A DNA stretch of 34,612 nt from Candidatus Thorarchaeota archaeon (GTDB lineage Archaea; Asgardarchaeota; Thorarchaeia; Thorarchaeales; Thorarchaeaceae): contig JAEOUL010000147.1 of the NCBI GenBank assembly GCA_016839345.1, positions 1 through 34,612 on the forward strand. Direction: 5' to 3'. Shown in pieces: positions 24,360-32,071 of the stretch; position 1 is the first letter of the stretch; the number at the start of each line of letters is the position of its first letter. The notes under the pieces are model-generated. The model saw only the letters and a list, made by a program, of their open reading frames with translations, did no database searches and was not told where the DNA came from. The translations under genes and the position numbers were made by a program.

Positions 24360-25157
24360 TCACCTTTTTTCAGCAAGACGGAGAAGTGAGATTAACCTCT
24401 CTTTCCCGCCCTCTACTATCCTGATGTTTCGCTCAAGACGATATTTTGATGATTCATAGTTATCTCTTGAGATATCCCCGATTTTGAACTTGGCATTCAC
24501 TCTGCTAACTTCTTTCTCAAGACGCTTGAGTGTTTTCTTTAAACCGTTAACCCATTTCTTCGCAGTCTTGATAGCGTTCTTTAGATTCCCTTGGAGTTCT
24601 TTTAGTGTATTAACTATCTCAGTTCGCTGTTCTTTGTAAACTTCTTTGTCAACTGTGCCAGAAATGCTTTCAAGCTTTGATAGTCGGTTTTCATTTGCGT
24701 CTAAGGCTTCAAGTAACTGCTCAAGGATGAGTGGAGTTTCGACTGTCTTCAGTTCTCTCCTGCGATTCTTTGTCTTCTCAAATTCAGAACGTAATTCCTC
24801 TGCACGAGCTGTCAAAATAGCTTTATCGGCTTTTTCTAGTTTAAGGGCTTGTCTTGTCGCTTTAATCTTGTCAATTAGTATATCCAACTCTTGGTCGACA
24901 ACCTCGAGCTCGGCTCTAGCTAGAAGTATTGTAGCAGATTCATACTCCATATCTGAAATCGTCACATCGAAATGAGGGTAAGTTATTTTCTTGACAGGTT
25001 TCACATCTATGGGAGTGGGTTCTATTTCCTCAATGACTTCAATTGGTTCTGAAACTAAATTTTCATCGGGATGTAGTGATTTTCCACAAAGCTTGCAATA
25101 ACGTCCATCGGGAACCTCTAGATTACAGGAGGGACATACCACAAGGGGGTCTGACAT
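24360..25157 (-). CDS. Zinc-ribbon plus coiled-coil protein
   Basis: This 265-residue protein starts with a double-knuckle zinc ribbon (CPSC at residues 8-11 and CKLC at 21-24), then a Glu/Pro-rich linker (about 35-60), then a long coiled-coil (about 75-215) made of Glu/Lys/Leu heptads. A C-terminal segment, KFKIGDISRDNYESSKYRLER, resembles the short helical hairpin found at the ends of many archaeal regulatory or cytoskeletal proteins. There is no TM helix. The role is unknown; similar zinc-ribbon/coiled-coil proteins are widespread in archaea and may be scaffolds. Confidence 0.75.
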   Translation of the reverse strand: MSDPLVVCPSCNLEVPDGRYCKLCGKSLHPDENLVSEPIEVIEEIEPTPIDVKPVKKITYPHFDVTISDMEYESATILLARAELEVVDQELDILIDKIKATRQALKLEKADKAILTARAEELRSEFEKTKNRRRELKTVETPLILEQLLEALDANENRLSKLESISGTVDKEVYKEQRTEIVNTLKELQGNLKNAIKTAKKWVNGLKKTLKRLEKEVSRVNAKFKIGDISRDNYESSKYRLERNIRIVEGGKERLISLLRLAEKR

Positions 25158-25222
25158 AGCTCAGTTCCTTCCATGACAAAGTTCTACTCGGATTCATGGT
25201 CGAGACAGGATAATACTCGTTC

Positions 25223-25540
25223 TTATGCTAGAGTGCCCAATCGTACAGTGACTTCATCAAGTTGGGCTTTCGTTGTGACAATGGTACTAACACCATATGT
25301 GGGCAGAACCTTTAGTTCTTCCACAAGAAGGGCTATTGCCTTTGTCGAATCTATCTCTTTCTGATCAAGGGAGCCATCAGGAAATGTAAGAGATGCCTCC
25401 ACCCATTTTGTCTTTGAGTCATCAGAGGGAAATAGGCAATATATGTAGTCATCATTGCTGCAGATAAACGAGGGGGTGTTCTCCCAAGCTTGTGCCAGCA
25501 GTACTCCAAAAGCCTTCGCGTTTTCAGCCTTATCAGCCAT
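25223..25540 (-). CDS. Hypothetical small soluble protein
   Basis: This 105-residue protein, likely alpha/beta, has helix AKAFGVLLAQAWENT, a strand pair (YIYCLFPSDD; KWVEASLTFPDG), then helix and strand (AIALLVEELKVLPTYGVSTIVTTKAQL). A Shine-Dalgarno-like GAGGATGAA precedes the ATG. I do not recognise a family. It lies between the tRNA-splicing endonuclease gene and the coiled-coil gene on the same strand, consistent with one transcript. Confidence 0.65.
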   Translation of the reverse strand: MADKAENAKAFGVLLAQAWENTPSFICSNDDYIYCLFPSDDSKTKWVEASLTFPDGSLDQKEIDSTKAIALLVEELKVLPTYGVSTIVTTKAQLDEVTVRLGTLA

Positions 25541-25615
25541 CAGGATTCATCCTCGGGGCTAGATGTTAACACGCACAATGAAATTGCGAACTTAAAACTT
25601 TCTCAGTCAGTCAAA

Positions 25616-26176
25616 TTATGGTCTATGCCATACAAAGCTGTAGTATGCAATTTCACCATTCTCTTTGACTGTAGCAATGATGAATTTCTTTCGTACACTG
25701 GTTGCCAATCTCCCAGCGCGAACAATGTCTAGGGGAAACACGCCCTTTCTTTGAGGTATCACGTGCACAAGAAATGGGGCATGATCCTTTCCAGGACCAT
25801 GTTCATACACTGCGAAATCGGTACCAAATTTCATCCCAGGGCGAACGACATATCCACGTTGCCGCAACTCAGAATATACCAAGAATCGGTCTCCAAATTC
25901 ATCGGATATTTTTGAGCCCAAATCAAGCAAGGCATCAACATCCAATATTGCTCCTTCAGAGCTTGTTACTTCAAGTTGTTTCTGTTGAGTGAGATATGTA
26001 CATTCAATCAATGAGAGCTCGAGAGGTTTATCAAACACAGAAGATTTGGGTTTCCTAATTCCCACAGGTTGACCAAAATATCCCTCTTTGTAGAGCTTCA
26101 TACCAGATTCAGAATCCCACACTATTCCTCTATCGCCAACAAGGTTAGCGACCGGTATTGGAATTTTGGGATTCAA
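25616..26176 (-). CDS. endA: tRNA-splicing endonuclease (homodimer/homotetramer-type subunit)
   Basis: This RNase cuts introns from precursor tRNA and rRNA at bulge-helix-bulge sites. The 186-residue size matches the archaeal alpha-type subunit. The C-terminal catalytic domain carries the triad Tyr124 (FAVYEHGPG), His132 (KDHAPFLVHV) and Lys163 (RLATSVRKKF), with the family's YSELRQRGYVVRPGMKFG lead-in (about 101-117). The N-terminal domain (about 1-85) is the structural half. It begins 18 bases after the DUF47/PhoU-like gene, so both are probably co-transcribed. Confidence 0.95.
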   Translation of the reverse strand: MNPKIPIPVANLVGDRGIVWDSESGMKLYKEGYFGQPVGIRKPKSSVFDKPLELSLIECTYLTQQKQLEVTSSEGAILDVDALLDLGSKISDEFGDRFLVYSELRQRGYVVRPGMKFGTDFAVYEHGPGKDHAPFLVHVIPQRKGVFPLDIVRAGRLATSVRKKFIIATVKENGEIAYYSFVWHRP

Positions 26177-26194
26177 CTCATAACACCGACTATA

Positions 26195-26857
26195 TCAAGT
26201 ATTTAGGGTGAGTGAGAGTGTTCGAATGACCAACGCTGCATCTTCGCTGAAATTGGACATGTCTTCTAGCATATTGATAAAATCTCGAAATCTTAGCATA
26301 ACTGATAGCGGTATTTCGAGAGGATAAAGAAGCTCAACAATTGCTCTTTGTACAACGTCAATTTCCTTCTCAAGTCTGCAAATCTCATCAGCTCGTTTCT
26401 TTGATTCATCCATGTTAATAGATAGGAATCTCACAGCTTCTCTTTGTTCTGAAACCTGTGAGTTCATCAATTCACCGAGCTTAGCAATGTTCTCTTTCAG
26501 TTCTCCTTCAGGTGTCCATTCTCCAACGACTGCAGCTAGGTGATAACAAGCAATCTCTGCACCGTCAATTCCTTTGTCGTTATAATATACAAGTTTTAGA
26601 AGGTCTTCGCGCTGCATCAGGGTGCTGGCTTCTGCCAACTCATTGAGGATTGAACGTTTCAAGGCATCACCCTTTTCTTCTAGAGCTGTAATCTTGTCTA
26701 ATTCATCTTTTCCAATGGATTTCGTACCTTCCAGCCAATCAACGATTGCATTTGTTACAATCTTGTTTGCAGACACTGCTGCTCGAAAATGCTCATCAAG
26801 CATCTTAGTAATATTTCCTAACTCCGAGGTCAAGAATCTTCCATTATCAAGAACCAT
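26195..26857 (-). CDS. DUF47/PhoU-like phosphate-related helical protein
   Basis: This 220-residue all-helical protein follows the DUF47 (PhoU-like) pattern, with E/D-containing metal motifs at LEEKGDALKRSIL (about 65-77) and LEKEIDVVQRAIVELL (about 163-178). In the family these proteins bind di- or tri-iron clusters and accompany PiT-type phosphate transporters. No transporter is adjacent here, so the link is only by family. ATG 26857 has GGGTG about 8 bases before it. It is divergent from the UppP-like gene and heads the minus-strand series. Confidence 0.82.
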   Translation of the reverse strand: MVLDNGRFLTSELGNITKMLDEHFRAAVSANKIVTNAIVDWLEGTKSIGKDELDKITALEEKGDALKRSILNELAEASTLMQREDLLKLVYYNDKGIDGAEIACYHLAAVVGEWTPEGELKENIAKLGELMNSQVSEQREAVRFLSINMDESKKRADEICRLEKEIDVVQRAIVELLYPLEIPLSVMLRFRDFINMLEDMSNFSEDAALVIRTLSLTLNT

Positions 26858-26941
26858 TAGCTACACCCTGTAAGGTGGAGTCGATTAGAGTAGCTTTTTA
26901 ATTCTTCTGGACATTCACCCAGAGGAGGAGGACACGAAAAC

Positions 26942-27736
26942 GTGGAGCTCTGGCAAATCATTGTTGCCCTGATACAGGGATTAGTAGAATGGTTACCAAT
27001 AAGTAGTGAAGGACAAGTAGTTCTATTTCTGTACAACTTCACTCTAGTTCCTTCAGAGGACATTGTATCACTTGTTGTATGGCTGCATCTTGGAACAGCA
27101 TTAGCAGTCATTGTACGTTATCCAAGAGTGATTCTGGATATTCTAAGCCTCAAAGACAGACACCTGTTTAGACTACTGTTTGTAGCGACGATTTGCACTG
27201 CCTTCACAGCAGTTCCTTTGTATTTCTTTCTGAAAGACAGTCTCACACCATTCCATGGTGAGCTTCTGAACATTGTGGTTGGAGTGTTACTTTTCATCAC
27301 TGCGGTTATTCTCTATCTTCCAACAAGAACTACGGATGAATTGGAGAAATCAACCAAAGATGTAGAGGACAAAGAAGCAGTTACGACCGGATTAGTACAG
27401 GGATTGGCGGTATTACCAGGTCTCAGCAGATCTGGCGTAACAATCTCAGCCCTCTTAATGCAAAGAATCGATAAGGAAACTGCTATGAAATTCAGCTTTT
27501 TGATGAGTGTTCCTGCAGTTCTGGCAATACTAGCCCTTGAGGTGCTGACAGGAAGTACACTTCCGGCAGGAGTGGGTACTCTAGACCTCTTAATTATTGA
27601 GGGAATTGTTTTCGCTACGGGTCTACTTTCGATGGAGTTTCTGCTTAGACTAGCAAGAAGCATCAGCTTTTGGAAACTTTGTTTGGTGCTTGCAGCAATT
27701 GCAATCATCTTTGGTGTTCCTGCATTCTTTGCATAG
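26942..27736 (+). CDS. uppP: Undecaprenyl-diphosphatase family protein (UppP/BacA-like)
   Basis: This 264-residue membrane phosphatase family removes phosphate from polyprenyl diphosphates; in archaea the substrate would be a dolichyl/polyprenyl diphosphate used in glycan assembly. Seven or eight TM segments are visible. Motif 1 is QGLVEWLPISSEGQ (E16 matches the family's catalytic Glu; the usual SSxGH His is Gln25). Motif 2 is PGLSRSGVTIS (about 158-168), which holds the catalytic Arg. The start is GTG 26942, preceded by GGAGGAGGA. The His-to-Gln change may be an archaeal variant rather than loss of activity. Confidence 0.88.
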   Translation: MELWQIIVALIQGLVEWLPISSEGQVVLFLYNFTLVPSEDIVSLVVWLHLGTALAVIVRYPRVILDILSLKDRHLFRLLFVATICTAFTAVPLYFFLKDSLTPFHGELLNIVVGVLLFITAVILYLPTRTTDELEKSTKDVEDKEAVTTGLVQGLAVLPGLSRSGVTISALLMQRIDKETAMKFSFLMSVPAVLAILALEVLTGSTLPAGVGTLDLLIIEGIVFATGLLSMEFLLRLARSISFWKLCLVLAAIAIIFGVPAFFA

Positions 27737-27742
27737 ATTCTG

Positions 27743-28465
27743 TCATTCAGAACGTTTTTGGAACATCATGGCAATGGGGGCATTTGCCTGCCTCCACTCA
27801 GCAAGTTTTCCTTCATAGTTAAGTGGTATTGGATGGCGACCATGGTTTCCAACAACTATGAAGAGTGTACCCACGCGCGCCTGGCGAAGCAGTACTTTAA
27901 TCCAGTTATCTGTTCGCCTTACAATCTTTTCAAGAAGGGTTTTGGGAGGTGTCCTGTGGCCATATTGTGCATATAAACTCTCAAAGTCCAAGAAATGAAG
28001 ATATAGAAGCTCGCTCTTGAAGATATGTTTGGTCGCTTCTATATAGGTAGCCATGTCGTCACGGGGTCGTACTGTATATGTTGGATCGAACTCACAGTGG
28101 ATCATGTCCTCTTCGCGGCATATGACCCGTGTTACCTTTCCATAATTTTTGACATGTTGAAGCAGGTGGAAGTCGGTTCTGTGTCCTTTCAACAGTCTTT
28201 TGATGAGAGATAATGCATATGGATCAGTAGTTTCAAGAAGTGCCAAGACCTCCATGTTCTTGATTAGAGCCTCAGGTTTGTATACTACTGCTTCAAAAAG
28301 TCCAAAGTTATCTATCATTATAATGACTACAGCCTTTGGATTGAACTTCTTTAGTATCTCTTCATTCGGAGGAAAGAGTCCTTCAGGGGCTTGTATTCCT
28401 AATAGTTTCAAGACTGTTGCAGGAAACTCCAATGCTGTAGTTCGGACTTGTGGAAACGACGACAT
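27743..28465 (-). CDS. Alkaline-phosphatase superfamily protein (metal-dependent phosphotransferase fold)
   Basis: This 240-residue protein carries scattered signatures of the alkaline phosphatase/phosphodiesterase superfamily: an N-terminal metal-Asp strand (VVIIMIDNFGLFE), a middle HFLDFESLYAQYGH segment (metal Asp/His), and a C-terminal TLFIVVGNHGRHPIPL, equivalent to the usual SDHG motif with Asp replaced by Asn. It is shorter than typical members (about 350-500), so the insertion domains are missing. There is no signal peptide, hence it is cytoplasmic. The substrate is unknown. It converges with the UppP-like gene with 6 bases between. Confidence 0.7.
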   Translation of the reverse strand: MSSFPQVRTTALEFPATVLKLLGIQAPEGLFPPNEEILKKFNPKAVVIIMIDNFGLFEAVVYKPEALIKNMEVLALLETTDPYALSLIKRLLKGHRTDFHLLQHVKNYGKVTRVICREEDMIHCEFDPTYTVRPRDDMATYIEATKHIFKSELLYLHFLDFESLYAQYGHRTPPKTLLEKIVRRTDNWIKVLLRQARVGTLFIVVGNHGRHPIPLNYEGKLAEWRQANAPIAMMFQKRSE

Positions 28466-28635
28466 TCCTCTTCCTCGATGGCGTTCCTGTTCGGGTTCTT
28501 ATATCCTACTCAATAAAGTTTGCTAGACATGCACTGCATTACTGTAGTTGATGCATATCTTCAAGCTTCTTTAACCTATGGCCTATAGAAGAGTTAAAAA
28601 ACTCACCCGAGCCACGACCCTCAAGAGGCAGTCAC

Positions 28636-29598
28636 ATGACTCTACGGGACATCATATACAAAGACACTGTCAAATTCATCCTTTCAGGAGGAAAGGGTGG
28701 TGTGGGGAAAACCAGTACAGCTGGTGCAATGGCTGTTCTGTCTGCACGACATGGTTTTCGAACCTTAGTTCTCTCTACAGATCCAGCTCATAGTCTAAGC
28801 GACAGTTTTGACCAAGACCTATCAGGAGGAGATATAGTCCCAATAAATGGATTTGATAACCTCTGGGGGATGGAAATCAATACCGAAAAGGGCATGGAGG
28901 ATTTCCAACAGACTCTTGGCAATGGACAACTGGGACCTGAGGCACAGATGGCTGCTGGGCTAATGGGTGATATGACAGGGATGGCACCTCCAGGTTCTGA
29001 TGAAGCTCTGGCTTTTGGAAAGATACTCGAGTATCTTGAAGACTCATCCTATGACCGAGTCATCTTTGATACTGCACCTACTGGTCATACACTTAAGCTC
29101 CTTGAATTACCAGACCTTCTTGACAGTTGGTTGGGTAAAATACTAACCATGCGACAAAGACTTAGTTCCATGATGTCAGGACTACGGAGCATGTTTGGTG
29201 GAGGTGACCAAGAGGATACCTCATGGCAAATGATTCAGCAGACAAAGGATAAAATCCGAGCAGCTAGAATCGAGCTATCAGACCCTGACACGACCCAATT
29301 TGTTGTTGTGACAATCCCTGAAGCTATGGCTGTATTCGAAACTCAGAGACTGTTAGCAAGTTTAGGGTCTTGGCACATACCTGCGACATACTTGATTATC
29401 AACCAGCTCGTTCCTTCAAATCCAACATGCACTTTCTGTACAAGGCGGCATGAGATGCAGCAAGCTAACATGAAAGATATTCGAGATTTGTATTCTGATA
29501 TGGACCTGACTGAGGTCCCACAATTCGAAGGAGAAATAAGAGGGATTGAGGGTCTTACGAGATTGGGCAAGATACTCATAGGTGAAGCGGAGGAATAA
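28636..29598 (+). CDS. get3: Get3/ArsA-family ATPase (tail-anchored protein targeting type)
   Basis: This 320-residue cytoplasmic ATPase is of the type that captures tail-anchored membrane proteins in eukaryotes. It has the deviant P-loop GGKGGVGKT (about 18-26), switch I with STDPAHSLSDSFD (about 48-60), a Met-rich hydrophobic client-groove region (MAAGLMGDMTGMAPPG; LSSMMSGLRSMFGG), switch II DTAPTGHTLKLLELP and a zinc CxxC (C265, C268 in NPTCTFC) that joins the dimer. The CxxC plus Met-rich region favours Get3-like over arsenite-pump ArsA. GAGG lies 7 bases before the ATG. A 32-residue single-TM ORF begins 2 bases after its stop. Confidence 0.92.
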   Translation: MTLRDIIYKDTVKFILSGGKGGVGKTSTAGAMAVLSARHGFRTLVLSTDPAHSLSDSFDQDLSGGDIVPINGFDNLWGMEINTEKGMEDFQQTLGNGQLGPEAQMAAGLMGDMTGMAPPGSDEALAFGKILEYLEDSSYDRVIFDTAPTGHTLKLLELPDLLDSWLGKILTMRQRLSSMMSGLRSMFGGGDQEDTSWQMIQQTKDKIRAARIELSDPDTTQFVVVTIPEAMAVFETQRLLASLGSWHIPATYLIINQLVPSNPTCTFCTRRHEMQQANMKDIRDLYSDMDLTEVPQFEGEIRGIEGLTRLGKILIGEAEE

Positions 29599-29600
29599 GT

Positions 29601-29699
29601 GTGAAACACTCAATAAAGAGAAAGTTGCTGTCACTATGCATGCTCTTGCTTTTCCTAGGTTCTTTTGCTATAGCTATATTCCTTATGTACAGGCCTTGA
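29601..29699 (+). CDS. 32-residue single-TM protein directly after get3
   Basis: This GTG-start ORF encodes a basic N-terminus (KHSIKRK), then one hydrophobic helix (about 9-29) and the end YRP. It starts 2 bases after the get3 stop, and GGAGG at the end of get3 is a usable Shine-Dalgarno about 6 bases upstream. Such a peptide is almost entirely a TM segment close to its C-terminus. It could be a tail-anchored client, a regulator of Get3, or a chance ORF. Confidence 0.4.
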   Translation: MKHSIKRKLLSLCMLLLFLGSFAIAIFLMYRP

Positions 29700-29715
29700 C
29701 TCAGAGATACTAAAA

Positions 29716-29859
29716 CTAGACGCCTTTAACTCGCTTCACGACTGGTGGACGTATTTTGTATAGAATTCGACCTCCACAATACGGACACTTCACACCAGGC
29801 AGTGTCTTCAGACCTTCGGGGGTCACTTCTCTGTGACATTTGTGACATACATAAACCAT
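29716..29859 (-). CDS. rpo12: DNA-directed RNA polymerase subunit Rpo12 (RpoP, Rpb12 homologue)
   Basis: This 47-residue zinc protein reads MVYVCHKCHREVT, then CPYCGGRILYKIRPPVVKRV, an almost diagnostic Rpo12/Rpb12 sequence. The zinc ligands are C5, C8, C25 and C28. It stabilises the assembly platform of archaeal RNA polymerase. A GTG 9 bases upstream could add three residues. It lies convergent to the small ORF after get3 and downstream of the radical SAM gene on the same strand. Confidence 0.92.
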   Translation of the reverse strand: MVYVCHKCHREVTPEGLKTLPGVKCPYCGGRILYKIRPPVVKRVKGV

Positions 29860-29916
29860 TCCAGTCACCAACTGTTGTCGCGGCGCAGAGCAATATGAAG
29901 CTTTTCTTAGGACCCA

Positions 29917-31515
29917 TTAGGACAGTGAGGCATCATCCACAACTTCTCCAGAAACAAGACCACTGCTCAGTACTTTCAAAACTTTGATAGAGAGAGGGGT
30001 GCCTGATGAGAATCCTCCTTGAACTGTCATAAGTGGACCTTCCTCAAGTGGATAGACCATAGTAAATCCATGATGAGTTCTTGAAGGTTCAGCAGCTATT
30101 CCCCGAACAATGGTCCCTAGGTATTGTTCCTTTTTCTGTCGATTAATCTTGTCTGCTTCTTTGCGGAGTCTGATTCCATGTTCGTCTTTCGTGGATGATT
30201 CAGGAAAGTCAGCAAATGCAGAGCCAGGTAGGGCTCGAAATCCGTAGAGAATTATTCTCTCTGCGCCAGACTCACTGACCTCTCGCATTTTTTTGATGGA
30301 TTCTTCAGTTGACTCGGAAGTTTCGCCAGGAAGACCGTATATGAAGTATACAAATGGTTTCATTCCATATTTTCGTGCAATTTTAACAGCATTAATAACA
30401 TCACCTGATTTGCCACACTTCCCAATCTGCTGCATGTGATAGTTTGAGCCAGTTTCAAGTCCGATATTTGGGGAACTTGATATCATAGACCCTGATAGAG
30501 TTTTGGCAACATCCTCTGTGAATAAACAGGCCTTCATGTTTTCGATTGCGATATGCACGGATCTATCCTTTACTTGTGGTATAGAATTCAACTCGTCGAG
30601 TAATCCTTGAATCGCTATCAGGTTAGCTGAAGGGTGACACGGATCAGTTAATGGTTCCTCACCACGCATGTAGTCGAGGAATCCTGGAGCCTCAAGGACG
30701 ACTCGATGAACACCAAGATCGATTAACTCCCTCACCTCTCTGACAATGGACTCAGTTGACCTACTCCTTGGAGGACCCCAAGTATTTGGAACACTACAGA
30801 ACCCACATCCAGGAGGAATGTGTTCAGGACAATCAATTCGAGTTATTGGGTCTTCAGAATCACAATTGTCACAGTATGTGCATTCTCTCCCATTAGGAAG
30901 TGTGAGTTTGGTGCGTCTGAAATTCGAACAGCCGCGAAGAATCTCAACGTAGACCTTACTTGCTTGATATGCAGGATAATCTATTATCCTGACAGTTGAC
31001 GGAGAATAATCCTCTGAAATCGCATGGGATGAGAGGTGTTTACGTACTCCAGTCACATGTGGTGTTCCGGATTTGAAGAATGCCACACCTTGAATATCTG
31101 ATAGGGAAATAGTGTCTTCAGGGAATCCTTCGTGTAGCAGATTATCAAGAGTAGCTTCGCCCTCACCAATGACTACAACATCGGGTTTAATCTCCATGAG
31201 AACCTTAATTGGTTCAGCAGCAATCGGACCTCCGATGATCACCTTTCCTCTTGGATTGACCTGTTTCCAAAATCGAACGACCTTCTGAGTGGCAATTAGG
31301 TCCATTGTCATAGCACTGACAGCAATGTGGTCAAACCGACGCAGAAGACCTTTCTTGGCAATAATTTCCTCGGCTCGATAAATTCTGCATTTCTGATTAT
31401 GCTTCTCGAAGACACCTGCTACTGTGCGAGGGCCGCATCCTATTGAGTCACGTGAACTACTTCTTTGGCCAGTTCCGGCACTGAGTGCATCAACGATCAG
31501 TATTCGGGTATTCAT
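29917..31515 (-). CDS. B12-binding radical SAM protein with Cys-rich insertion
   Basis: This 532-residue protein has an N-terminal cobalamin-binding-type domain (about 1-150: MNTRILIVDALSAGTGQR; VIIGGPIAAEP; VVVIGEGE). A radical SAM core follows (about 190-420). The SAM-cluster motif is split: the first Cys is in RGCSN (C196) and the other two in PPGCGFC (C237, C240). About 40 residues with four extra cysteines (CTYCDNC ... C) lie between. The family usually has these within CxxxCxxC. The C-terminal part includes GLETGSNYHMQQIGK and FIYGLPGE, typical later core strands. ATG 31515 starts the B12-domain strand; TTG 31578 and ATG 31539 are alternatives. Substrate unknown. Confidence 0.88.
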   Translation of the reverse strand: MNTRILIVDALSAGTGQRSSSRDSIGCGPRTVAGVFEKHNQKCRIYRAEEIIAKKGLLRRFDHIAVSAMTMDLIATQKVVRFWKQVNPRGKVIIGGPIAAEPIKVLMEIKPDVVVIGEGEATLDNLLHEGFPEDTISLSDIQGVAFFKSGTPHVTGVRKHLSSHAISEDYSPSTVRIIDYPAYQASKVYVEILRGCSNFRRTKLTLPNGRECTYCDNCDSEDPITRIDCPEHIPPGCGFCSVPNTWGPPRSRSTESIVREVRELIDLGVHRVVLEAPGFLDYMRGEEPLTDPCHPSANLIAIQGLLDELNSIPQVKDRSVHIAIENMKACLFTEDVAKTLSGSMISSSPNIGLETGSNYHMQQIGKCGKSGDVINAVKIARKYGMKPFVYFIYGLPGETSESTEESIKKMREVSESGAERIILYGFRALPGSAFADFPESSTKDEHGIRLRKEADKINRQKKEQYLGTIVRGIAAEPSRTHHGFTMVYPLEEGPLMTVQGGFSSGTPLSIKVLKVLSSGLVSGEVVDDASLS

Positions 31516-31658
31516 GATTGGCCTGTCTAATATTCGCATTAGGTTCTTTACTGTTCCTAGAGGTGATATCTTCCACAACTCATAGCACTTATATGGCGTT
31601 AGGGATACATCTCACTCCGGCATTAATTGTAAGCCAAAACTAAGGAGTAAAATGCTGC

Positions 31659-32003
31659 GTGAGCGACGACGAAGGTGGAATTTGCCCGAATTGTGGATTG
31701 CCTCAGGACCTGTGTGTCTGTGAAACGATCGCACAGGAAGAAGCAAGGATTACTGTGACTGTAGAACGACGAAAATGGGGTCGACTAACAACTGTTGTTG
31801 AAGGTTTTGACAAGAATATCGACCTCGGTGATTTAGCAACCAAGTTGAAAGGAAAGCTAGCCTGTGGTGGGGCTGCAAAGCATGGCCATGTAGAGCTTCA
31901 AGGAGATCATCGAGGAGTCATCCAAGACGTACTTGCAAAGCTAGGATTCCCGGAAGAGATGGTTCAAGTAGATTGGTCCTTCCAAAGAACAGGAAGAAGA
32001 TAA
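31659..32003 (+). CDS. Translation initiation factor eIF1/SUI1-like protein
   Basis: This 114-residue protein acts in the family at start-codon selection on the small ribosomal subunit. The SUI1 domain runs from about residue 28 (ITVTVERRKWGRLTTVVEGF) through KLKGKLACGGAAKHGHVELQGDH to the end (VQVDWSF). The first 25 residues add a small Cys cluster (CPNCGLPQDLCVC), seen in archaeal versions. The start is GTG; AGGAG lies about 11 bases before it, and a closer ATG at 31652 is in another frame. It is divergent from the radical SAM gene. Confidence 0.9.
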   Translation: MSDDEGGICPNCGLPQDLCVCETIAQEEARITVTVERRKWGRLTTVVEGFDKNIDLGDLATKLKGKLACGGAAKHGHVELQGDHRGVIQDVLAKLGFPEEMVQVDWSFQRTGRR

Positions 32004-32071
32004 CGACCAAATGAGCTCCTCATATGTAGTCTGAATTTCTAGTGTTTTAGTCTACTGAGGAAGAGTCTGTA

